Source: JAHEEL01 sp964581295
Lineage (GTDB): Bacteria > Actinomycetota > Acidimicrobiia > Spongiisociales > UBA5794
Direction of reading: 5' to 3'
NCBI GenBank assembly: GCA_964581295.1
Contig: CAZONX010000060.1
Span: 1 to 12,280, forward strand
DNA: 12,280 nt
Shown: piece after piece, positions 5,254-11,828 of the stretch
Layout: every line of letters starts with the position of its first letter
Position numbering within the stretch: position 1 is the first letter of the stretch
The notes under the pieces: generated by a model
The model's database searches: none
The model's input: the letters and a program-made list of their open reading frames with translations, nothing else
Told to the model about the DNA's origin: nothing
Position numbers and translations under genes: made by a program

Positions 5254-6798
5254 ATGACTCGATCGGCAGCGACCAGCCCGCACTGGTCGGCGGCAATGCG
5301 CGATTTCGACTGTCTCTCGGTACGTAACGATGTGCTCCATATCGAAGGCGCCAGCACGCTGGAGCTCGCGGAACGTTTCGGCACACCGCTCTTCGTGTTC
5401 TCGGAGGCGCAGATTCGCGAGAACCTGCGACGGTTCCGCGAAGCGTTCGAGAGCGGTTGGCCCGGACCGGTGGACGTCCTGCCGGCGATGAAGGCGAACA
5501 CGCTCCTGGCCACACGCCAGCTGCTCTCAAACGAGGGCGCCGGAGCCGACATCTACTCCCCGGAGGAGCTCGAAGGTGTTCTGCGAACCGGCATCGATCC
5601 GGAGCTGGTCTCGGTGAACGGGGGAGGGAAGCCCCGGGAACACCTCCGCAACTGTGTCGATGCTGGCGTGCGGATCACCGTCGAAGACGTCCATGAAGTC
5701 GACCTGATCCAGGAGGTAGCCGCAGAGCTCGGCAAGCTCGCCAAGGTCCGCTTCCGTGTCAAGCCCACGATGCCGAACCTGTGGCGTCCCACCGATTTCT
5801 CGCAGATGACCGTGCCGATCGATCTGGGGGTCCAGGTGTACAAGTCGGGGATACCGCCCGAGTACCTCGAAGCGATGGGTCACCGAGTCTTCGCGATGCC
5901 GAACGTCGAGCTCGTCGGGCTCCACTTCCACGCCGGGCGCCACCACCCGAGCCTGTGGTATTGGCAAGGCATGATGGTTCGTTTCGCCCGGCTCATCGGC
6001 GAGCTTTCTGCGGCGTGGGGCGGATGGCAGCCTTCCGAGATCGACATCGGCGGCGGCATGGCGAGCCCGCGGGATCCGCACAACAAGGAGTTCCCTCGCT
6101 CAGAATTCCTGCTCACCGCCCTCGGCTACCCGTTCCTCGTCGGTCTGCGCGGACTCGGAGACAAGGCGTACCACGCGTTGTTGGCGAAGATCCTGGCGCT
6201 ATTGACGAGCCAGAGCGATCCGAAGGCTCCGCCCACGATCGAGGAGTACGGCCGTGCGATCATATCGACGCTCCGACGGGAGCTGAAGGCGAACGGCGTC
6301 TCGATCGACGGCGTCCGACTGCAGCTCGAACCGGGCCGGGCGATGTATGGGGACACGGGCATCCACCTGACCACGATCAAGACGGTGAAGCGTCAGACGC
6401 AGCCGATTCCGTACACGTGGGTGCTCACGGACACGACCTACTTCTTCCTCGCCGGCGGGGTCTTCGAGCACAACCGGCATCCGTTCGTTTTCGTCGACCA
6501 GCCCGATGCCCCGGCCACGCAGACGGCCGACATCGTCGGCCACTCCTGCTACGCCGATCAGATCGTGCTCGGAGCGCGTGTTCCGGACGTACATGCCGGT
6601 GACGTGCTGGCCTTCCTCGAGACGGGTGCCTACCAGGAGAGCTCTGCGTCGAACTTCAACTCGCTTCCGCGCCCAGCATCAGTGCTCGTCAACGGAGAAG
6701 CTGCCGAGTTGATCAAGCGGGCCGAGACGATCGGCGACGTGTATGGGCGTGATGTCATTCCGGAACGGTTGGCCAGAGTTGAGGATCCGGCGCCATGA
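5254..6798 (+). CDS. PLP-dependent fold-type III decarboxylase, diaminopimelate/ornithine decarboxylase-like
   Basis: This 514-residue protein belongs to the alanine-racemase-fold decarboxylases. K80 in AMKANTL is the PLP lysine. HFHAG (224-228), GGG (266-268) and EPGR (359-362) form the cofactor phosphate site. C432 and D435 in HSCYADQIV are donated across the dimer, and GAYQESSASNFNSLPRPASVLV (458-479) contains the active-site tyrosine. Diaminopimelate decarboxylase has Cys-Glu-Ser here; the Cys-Tyr-Ala in this protein removes the glutamate that binds the distal amino group, so the substrate is probably different. At 514 residues it is about 90 longer than LysA, mainly through an insertion around residues 272-335 between the GGG and EPGR motifs. 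The stop overlaps a membrane-protein start (ATGA), followed directly by a dehydrogenase, which suggests a small biosynthetic unit. A polyamine or amino-acid-derived product is possible but unproven. Confidence 0.85.
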   Translation: MTRSAATSPHWSAAMRDFDCLSVRNDVLHIEGASTLELAERFGTPLFVFSEAQIRENLRRFREAFESGWPGPVDVLPAMKANTLLATRQLLSNEGAGADIYSPEELEGVLRTGIDPELVSVNGGGKPREHLRNCVDAGVRITVEDVHEVDLIQEVAAELGKLAKVRFRVKPTMPNLWRPTDFSQMTVPIDLGVQVYKSGIPPEYLEAMGHRVFAMPNVELVGLHFHAGRHHPSLWYWQGMMVRFARLIGELSAAWGGWQPSEIDIGGGMASPRDPHNKEFPRSEFLLTALGYPFLVGLRGLGDKAYHALLAKILALLTSQSDPKAPPTIEEYGRAIISTLRRELKANGVSIDGVRLQLEPGRAMYGDTGIHLTTIKTVKRQTQPIPYTWVLTDTTYFFLAGGVFEHNRHPFVFVDQPDAPATQTADIVGHSCYADQIVLGARVPDVHAGDVLAFLETGAYQESSASNFNSLPRPASVLVNGEAAELIKRAETIGDVYGRDVIPERLARVEDPAP

Positions 6799-7226
6799 CC
6801 GACAGCACAGCGACGTGGGTGATCGCGGCGCTCGAAATGGTCACGGCGCTCGGAATTGCCGCCTACTGGATCACTTGGTTTCGGGCGCCGCACGACGAGC
6901 CGTGGCTCCCGGACGGGTACGTTGATCACGAGGCGCCATTTGTGTTCTCCGACACGGTGCTCGCCGTCGTGCTCGTGGTCGCAGCGATCCTCCAGGTGAC
7001 CGAGGAACCTGTTGTCTCGTCGGCCGTGCTCGTTTCCGGCGGACGGCCGGTTGGCGATTCACTCGGTCTGATCGCCGCAGGCATGCTCGCGTTTCTCGGA
7101 ATTCTGGACCTGGGGTACTTCGCTCGCACCGGACTCTTCAAACGGGAGCACGAGGGTCTCCTCAACGCGGGGGTCGTGATCGGTACGCTCACGCTGTCGA
7201 TCATCCTGATCGTTCGCTTCATCTGA
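6795..7226 (+). CDS. Small four-helix integral membrane protein of unknown function
   Basis: I do not recognise this 143-residue protein. Four hydrophobic stretches can form membrane helices at residues about 8-29, 49-68, 87-109 and 121-142. The first loop is distinctive and polar (FRAPHDEPWLPDGYVDHEAPF, roughly residues 29-49), and a basic RTGLFKREHE loop precedes helix 4, which by the positive-inside rule would be cytoplasmic. There is no clear signal peptide or catalytic motif. The start overlaps the decarboxylase stop by four bases, and its stop shares one base with the next start, so it is translated as part of the same operon. It could be a transporter accessory or membrane anchor for its neighbours, but nothing in the sequence shows this. 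Confidence 0.7.
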   Translation: MTDSTATWVIAALEMVTALGIAAYWITWFRAPHDEPWLPDGYVDHEAPFVFSDTVLAVVLVVAAILQVTEEPVVSSAVLVSGGRPVGDSLGLIAAGMLAFLGILDLGYFARTGLFKREHEGLLNAGVVIGTLTLSIILIVRFI

Positions 7227-8032
7227 TGCAGTACCGGGGCGTCCACGCAGTCGTCACCGGGGGTTCATCCGGCATCGGAGCGGCGCTCGTGGCGTTGCTC
7301 GTCGGCCGGGGAGCGAACGTGTCAGTGGTGGCGCTCGACGATGACGACCTGCGCAGCGTCGAGATCGATCGACCTGGTGCGACCGGATCTGTGCAGATCT
7401 GCGGCGCCGACGTGGGCGACGAGGATCAGGTGCGCTCGGCGATCGCCCTGGCTGTCGATCGCTTCGGACCGTGCGACCTGCTGGTGACATCAGCTGGGAT
7501 CTCTCGTCCGGGTCGTTTTCTCGAGATGCCGGACGGGGAGTTCGAGCGCCACATGCGCGTGAATTACTTCGGGACGCTCTACGCGATTCGCGCCGTTGCG
7601 CCGTCGATGATCGAACGCAGAAGCGGCCGCATCGTCGCCATCTCGTCGGCTGCGGCTCTCCTCGGCGTCTATGGCTATGCGGCATATGGATCCACGAAGC
7701 ATGCGGTGCGCGGCCTGTGCGACGTGTTGCGCACGGAGCTGCGGCCACACGGCGTTTACGTTGGTTGTGCGTTCCCAACTGATGTCGATACGCCGCAGTT
7801 TGCCGGTGAGCAGCCGTTCCTCCCGGAAGAGACCAAGGCCATCGCCGGTTCGGTGCATCCGAGGTCGGCCGACGACGTAGCCGCGGCGATCCTGAGGGGC
7901 GTCGATCGCCGGAGAGCCAACATCTTCACCGATCCGACGACGAGGTTCCTCGACCGCCTGGTGCGCATGGCACCGGGCTTCACGCAGCGATGGCTCGACG
8001 CCAAGGTGGCGAGCGTCGCTCGAAACACTTAG
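7226..8032 (+). CDS. Short-chain dehydrogenase/reductase resembling 3-ketodihydrosphingosine reductase
   Basis: This is a classical 268-residue SDR: the cofactor motif TGGSSGIG (11-18), N113 in VNYFG, S141, and the catalytic Y154-x3-K158 in AAYGSTKHA. CAFPTDVDTP (181-190), followed by EETKAI, resembles the segment CxFPPDxDTP...ExK found in eukaryotic 3-ketosphinganine reductases, a resemblance also seen in bacterial SDRs of unproven role. An acidic run at the end of the second strand (ALDDDD, 36-41) replaces the usual arginine and favours NAD(H) over NADP(H). The C-terminal LDRLVRMAPGFTQRWLDAK may associate with a membrane surface. The start shares a base with the stop of the membrane protein. 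Reduction of a keto-lipid or keto-amine is plausible; no serine palmitoyltransferase gene is visible in the window. Confidence 0.85.
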   Translation: MQYRGVHAVVTGGSSGIGAALVALLVGRGANVSVVALDDDDLRSVEIDRPGATGSVQICGADVGDEDQVRSAIALAVDRFGPCDLLVTSAGISRPGRFLEMPDGEFERHMRVNYFGTLYAIRAVAPSMIERRSGRIVAISSAAALLGVYGYAAYGSTKHAVRGLCDVLRTELRPHGVYVGCAFPTDVDTPQFAGEQPFLPEETKAIAGSVHPRSADDVAAAILRGVDRRRANIFTDPTTRFLDRLVRMAPGFTQRWLDAKVASVARNT

Positions 8033-8101
8033 CCCGGTCAGTCGTGCGGGTGGACTGGCTCGTCTGGCGTCGGCGTATTGGAGCGAGGTACGCTGCCGGT
8101 C

Positions 8102-8109
8102 GGAGGAGG
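8102..8109 (+). promoter_or_regulatory. Ribosome binding site of the DUF429 gene
   Basis: GGAGGAGG precedes the ATG at 8112 and fixes the start. A TACGCT hexamer at 8089-8094 lies just upstream and is a candidate -10 element in the 79-base gap after the dehydrogenase gene. Confidence 0.6.
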
Positions 8110-8111
8110 TC

Positions 8112-8783
8112 ATGGCACGAGTCGTCGGAGCAGATGTCTGGAAGAACGGTTGGGTAGCGGTCGTGACGGTCGACGGTTGGATCGCGTCGATCGACGCCTA
8201 CGGCACCATGGCCGATCTCGCCTCTGCCGAGGCGGACGCTGAAGTGATCGCGGTCGATATCCCGATCGGGCTGCCGATTGCGCCGCCGCGTCCGGCAGAT
8301 TCTGCGGCGCGGCACTTCATCGGCGCCCGTTCTTCGAGCGTGTTCCCCACACCGCCGCGCGATGTGCTCGAAGCCGAGACGTATCAGGATGCGCTTCGGC
8401 TCTCCCGCAAGCGCTACGGCATTGGCCTCACCTCGCAGAGCTACGCCCTGCGGCGTCGCATCCTCGAGACCGACGATGTGGCGCGTGCCGATCCACGGCT
8501 GATCGAGATCCACCCGGAGGTCACCTTCCGTTCCCTTGCTGGGCGTCCTCTGGCGTTCTCGAAGAAGAGCTGGAACGGTCACAGCGAGCGTCGCCGCCTC
8601 TTGTCGGGAGTTGGCCTCTCGATTCCCGACCGTCTCCCCGATCCGGTTGGGACCGTTCCCACCGACGACGTTCTCGACGCCGCCGCCGCTGCCTGGACGG
8701 CGGCACGTTACGCGTCCGGGAAAGCCAGGACCCTACCGGAGGAGATTCCACTCCCCGGCTTCGGCGAGGTGATCTGGTACTGA
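8112..8783 (+). CDS. DUF429 domain protein, predicted RNase H-fold nuclease
   Basis: This 223-residue protein fits the DUF429 family, which is predicted to adopt an RNase H-like fold but whose substrate is unknown. Putative metal ligands can be seen: D8 in VVGADVWKNGW, D49 in IAVDIPIGLP, the EIHPEVTF block (132-139) and D186/D189 in DDVLDAAAAAW. The IHPE and DIPIGLP motifs are the family hallmarks. SSSVFPTPPR (74-83) is also typical. It is complete and of normal length. Its strong ribosome binding site and the 79-base gap upstream suggest it is transcribed separately from the dehydrogenase operon. No neighbour explains its job. Confidence 0.82.
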   Translation: MARVVGADVWKNGWVAVVTVDGWIASIDAYGTMADLASAEADAEVIAVDIPIGLPIAPPRPADSAARHFIGARSSSVFPTPPRDVLEAETYQDALRLSRKRYGIGLTSQSYALRRRILETDDVARADPRLIEIHPEVTFRSLAGRPLAFSKKSWNGHSERRRLLSGVGLSIPDRLPDPVGTVPTDDVLDAAAAAWTAARYASGKARTLPEEIPLPGFGEVIWY

Positions 8784-8894
8784 GCGAACCCGCCCCAGGA
8801 TTCCGCCGCTCGCGGCTCCCGATTGGCCGTTTCTGTCACGGGGACTCCCTACGCTGAGGTCTCGACGTCGACCAAAGGAAGAGAGGCCGTTGCC

Positions 8895-10046
8895 GTGGAA
8901 GTCGCACTGATCGTTCTGGCCGTGGCTCTGGTCGTGGTCGCCGTCGCGATCGTCTGGGTCGTGCTGCGCCGCGACGACGCCACGAACAAGGAGATCGACC
9001 AGCGCATCGCCCAGTTGGTGTCCGCTCAGGATCGCTCGCAGGAGAACCTGTCGGGTCAACTGAAAATGATCAACGACCAGCAGAGCGCCACCGCTGCGGC
9101 CACGGCGAAGGCAGTCCAGGAGTCGTCGGAGCGCCTCACGAAATCGATGAACGATCGACTCGAGCAGGTCCAAGACCGGATGGGCCAGAGCCTTACGAAG
9201 TCGTCGAAAGAGACTGCCGAGTCTGTCACGAAGCTGACGGAGCGCCTCTCGGTGATCGACCAGGCACAGAAGAACATCACCAAGCTGTCCACCGAAGTCG
9301 TCGGCCTCCAGCACATCCTCGACGACAAACAGGCGCGGGGCGCCTTCGGGGAGGTGCAGCTCGAAGCGATCGTCGAAGACGCGCTCCCGGCATCCGCCTA
9401 CGCGTTCCAGAGCGTGCTGTCCAATGGAAAGCGGGCCGACTGCCTCATGAAGCTGCCGAATCCTCCGGGTTCGGTCGTTGTCGACGCCAAGTTCCCGCTC
9501 ACTGCCTACCGCAACATGCTGAACGCCGAAGATGACGCCGCTCGCGCCGCCTATGCAAAGCAGCTCGGCGAGGACGTGAAGAAGCACGTGCGCGATATCT
9601 CCGAGCGCTACATCATCCCCGGCGAGACCGCGGACTCAGCGCTCATGTTCCTGCCGTCCGAGGCGGTCTACGCCGAGCTTCATGCCCACCACCCTGCGAT
9701 CATCGACGCGAGCTACAAGGCCCGGGTCTACATCGTCTCGCCGACCACGATGATGGCGACATTGACCACGGTGCGAGCGGTACTGCGCGATGTCGAGATG
9801 CGAAAGCAGGCAAGCGTCATCCAGGCCGAAGTCGGCACCATGCTCACGGACGTCGGCCGGCTCTCGGACCGTGTTACGAACCTGCGCCGACACTTCGACC
9901 AGGCCAACCGGGACATTGACCAAATCGAGACGTCGGCGACCAAGGTGCAGAACCGCGGTACGCGGATTCACGAGCTCGATCTCGGAGAGACCGACAAGGA
10001 GGTCTTGCCGTCCCCAGCCCCCGACCCAACCCTCCTCGACGACTAA
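8895..10046 (+). CDS. rmuC: RmuC-family DNA recombination/limiting protein
   Basis: RmuC proteins are predicted nuclease-fold proteins that limit recombination at short inverted repeats. This one has one N-terminal membrane helix (residues about 3-24), a long Gln/Ser/Lys-rich coiled coil (about 28-140) and the RmuC domain (about 145-345). Domain landmarks are RGAFGEVQLE, ADCLMKLP, VVVDAKFPL, FLPSEAVYAEL and VYIVSPTTMMATLTTV. I choose the GTG at 8895 because GAGAGG (8881-8886) precedes it at eight bases and the hydrophobic helix begins immediately; an upstream TTG (8823) would add 24 residues without similarity. The resulting 383-residue length is normal. A TACGCT hexamer at 8850-8855 is a possible -10 element. 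The helix implies tethering at the inner membrane with the domain in the cytosol. Confidence 0.92.
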   Translation: MEVALIVLAVALVVVAVAIVWVVLRRDDATNKEIDQRIAQLVSAQDRSQENLSGQLKMINDQQSATAAATAKAVQESSERLTKSMNDRLEQVQDRMGQSLTKSSKETAESVTKLTERLSVIDQAQKNITKLSTEVVGLQHILDDKQARGAFGEVQLEAIVEDALPASAYAFQSVLSNGKRADCLMKLPNPPGSVVVDAKFPLTAYRNMLNAEDDAARAAYAKQLGEDVKKHVRDISERYIIPGETADSALMFLPSEAVYAELHAHHPAIIDASYKARVYIVSPTTMMATLTTVRAVLRDVEMRKQASVIQAEVGTMLTDVGRLSDRVTNLRRHFDQANRDIDQIETSATKVQNRGTRIHELDLGETDKEVLPSPAPDPTLLDD

Positions 10047-10125
10047 CGCGTACCCAGGGTTCGCAACGTCCTATATGACGTCCTGAGCCCACAGAATGAA
10101 TGCAGAATGCAAAGGCGACGACACC

Positions 10126-10617
10126 ATGCACGTCCAAGGCATTGAATCAACCAACCGGATCCCCCGCCATGAACACCGGGTTCGTACGTTCAGCCGCAAC
10201 TACGAGCTCATCATTGGTGTCGGCGATCGCTACGCCGTCGAGTCCGACGAGGCCCGCGATCTCGTCAGGCGGGTCTGCTCGGACTACGACATCCCCGAGC
10301 CCGAGCTTGCCTTCAACGCGCGCCGCCGACACGACACCGGCCAATGCTGGGCGCCACGGGCGCTGGCTGTCCGGACATACGGCGAGGATCGCGTCGTTGC
10401 ATGGGAGAGCCACTACCGCCGGCCCTACCCCGAGACCGGACAGATTCGCCTCAGCGCCACAACCACGGTCCGTACCCTCGGCCACGAACTCGGTCACCAC
10501 CTCGTGCACCTGCTCGAGCCGACCCGCACCCCGGCGCACGGCAAAGTATGGGTCGAGCGATTCGACGATTCGATCGAGTGCATCGCGAACCATCTCGGCG
10601 CAGCGATCGCGCTCTGA
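10126..10617 (+). CDS. Small SprT-like zinc metallopeptidase
   Basis: This 163-residue protein contains HELGHHLVH (residues 120-128), a HExxH zinc site with H120, H124 and catalytic E121. HGKVWVERF follows at 138-146, matching the HGxxW segment that supplies the third ligand in SprT-like proteases. SprT/Spartan relatives cleave DNA-bound or misfolded proteins, and the adjacent rmuC gene is compatible with a DNA-related role. There is no signal peptide or membrane helix, so it should act in the cytosol. The ATG at 10126 is preferred because AAAGG lies ten bases upstream; an in-frame ATG at 10096 would add ten residues and lacks such a site. It is near the size of E. coli SprT, but overall similarity outside the metal site is weak, so the family call is tentative. 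Confidence 0.75.
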   Translation: MHVQGIESTNRIPRHEHRVRTFSRNYELIIGVGDRYAVESDEARDLVRRVCSDYDIPEPELAFNARRRHDTGQCWAPRALAVRTYGEDRVVAWESHYRRPYPETGQIRLSATTTVRTLGHELGHHLVHLLEPTRTPAHGKVWVERFDDSIECIANHLGAAIAL

Positions 10618-10713
10618 ACATCGGCCGGTCGGCCAGAAGCGAACTCTCTCGACGGAATAGTCGGATCGGTGACGATTCAAGCATGCCCGGTTGCGGTGCT
10701 GGGTTCTCTTGAA

Positions 10714-11088
10714 ATGACTACATCCATCCAGGCCAGTTCCGATGTTCGACGTGCCCTCCAGTGGGGGGTCGTCCTTGCCGGTCTCTGGCTGATCGTCGCG
10801 CTGGCGCGGCCAGAGACGACCTTCCACCTTGCCCCGTTCCTCATTGCGGCGGCACCGCCGATCCTCCTGGTGCTCGACGATCGAACGTTCGCTGATCGCC
10901 CTGATGTGGCTCGAGTTGCGCTGGGTGCGCTGGCAATCGCGGCCGTGGCGACGATCGCCGTATCGGCAGTCGGCGCTATGCAAGGTCCGGCGTTTGAGGC
11001 TTTCGGAACCCCCGTGGTCGAAGCCGTCGTCTTCGCGCTGTTCGGCGGTGTGGTCGGCTTCGGATTCGCCTGGTGGAGGACTCGCTGA
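10714..11088 (+). CDS. Small integral membrane protein of unknown function, four predicted helices
   Basis: I do not recognise this protein of about 124 residues. It has four hydrophobic stretches, beginning WGVVLAGLWLIVALA, LAPFLIAAAPPILLVL, VALGALAIAAVATIAV and VVEAVVFALFGGVVGFGF, with a polar DDRTFADRPD loop after the second. There is a charged C-terminal WWRTR. The start is uncertain: the ATG at 10714 leaves a short polar N-terminus, and an in-frame GTG at 10669 would add 15 residues; neither has a good ribosome binding site. It follows the metallopeptidase gene by about 95 bases. Its stop abuts the stop of the convergent Crp-like gene within TGATCA. The hydrophobic frame and absence of a better competing frame support its being real. 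Confidence 0.62.
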   Translation: MTTSIQASSDVRRALQWGVVLAGLWLIVALARPETTFHLAPFLIAAAPPILLVLDDRTFADRPDVARVALGALAIAAVATIAVSAVGAMQGPAFEAFGTPVVEAVVFALFGGVVGFGFAWWRTR

Positions 11089-11766
11089 TCAACGACCGGC
11101 GGCGACCATCAGCGTTGCACGGTCGGCCACTGATGTGACGCGATAGCCGGTCTCGACTGCCCCGACCTCGCGCAGTTCGGAAAGGGCTTGGTTGACCGAC
11201 TGCCGACTCGCCCCGAGAAGCTCTCCGAGGCTCGCCTGCGACAGATGGAGATCGCCGTGACGGTCCGATTCGTCAAGGATCATCTCCGCCACCTGCTCCT
11301 TCACCGTTCCGCGCATTAACCGCAGAACTCGGCGTTGCGTCGCCTCGAGCTGATCAAGGCCCGCGACGAGCCACCGCATCGCGATCCTCGGATGTTGGAA
11401 GAGAATGGGGAGCAACTTTGTCCGGTCGAGTCGGAAGGCCTCGACGGGAGTTACCGCGCGAGCGCTTGAGATGTACGGCTGGCCGCGCAGCAACGCGATA
11501 TCCCCGATCACAGCTCCCGGGCCGACCCGACCGAGGACGAGCCGGCCCTTCGTCCGATTGCGAAACAACTCGACGTCCCCACTGCGCACGACGTAGGCCG
11601 CGGTGGAGTCTTCGCCCTCCTTGAAGAGGTGTGTTCCTGGGTATTGCTCCACGTAGGCTCCGGCACCCGACAGCGCAGCGAGATCGGTCGACGAGAGGGG
11701 CAGATAGTCGGTGCGACCAAACGATCGGGCGAGCCATGCAAGGTGTTGTTCTTCGACGACGTCCAT
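11089..11766 (-). CDS. Crp/Fnr-family transcriptional regulator
   Basis: This 225-residue regulator has a cyclic-nucleotide-type beta-barrel domain (about 20-130), a dimerisation helix (LDQLEATQRRVLRLM) and a C-terminal winged helix-turn-helix (LSQASLGELLGASRQSVNQALSELREVGAV, about 178-207). The ligand loop reads GDIALLRGQPYISSARAV: the family glutamate is Asp, and the arginine that binds the cyclic nucleotide phosphate is replaced by Tyr-Ile. There are no cysteines, so an Fnr iron-sulfur cluster is excluded. The signal is therefore probably not cAMP, or the protein acts without ligand. I start at the ATG at 11766, where similarity begins; the frame is open 291 bases further upstream, but that stretch is antisense-frame noise overlapping the nuclease gene. 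It lies 62 bases downstream of the nuclease gene on the same strand, so co-transcription is possible. Confidence 0.9.
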   Translation of the reverse strand: MDVVEEQHLAWLARSFGRTDYLPLSSTDLAALSGAGAYVEQYPGTHLFKEGEDSTAAYVVRSGDVELFRNRTKGRLVLGRVGPGAVIGDIALLRGQPYISSARAVTPVEAFRLDRTKLLPILFQHPRIAMRWLVAGLDQLEATQRRVLRLMRGTVKEQVAEMILDESDRHGDLHLSQASLGELLGASRQSVNQALSELREVGAVETGYRVTSVADRATLMVAAGR

Positions 11767-11828
11767 GCCATGCCAACACCGCTTCGCCGGTTCGTATTCT
11801 CCGGCGAGGCCCCAATTCCGGGTGCAAC

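Noticed and set aside
8805..8816. GCCGC/GCGGC inverted repeat after the DUF429 gene
   Set aside because: Very short with a 2-4 base loop and no T tract; expected by chance in GC-rich DNA.
8733..9587. 284-codon minus-strand frame antisense to rmuC
   Set aside because: The plus strand has unmistakable RmuC motifs; the minus frame is compositional.
10147..10983. 278-codon minus-strand frame antisense to the metallopeptidase and membrane-protein genes
   Set aside because: It opposes a zinc-site gene and a hydrophobic protein; the translation is charged, low-complexity noise.
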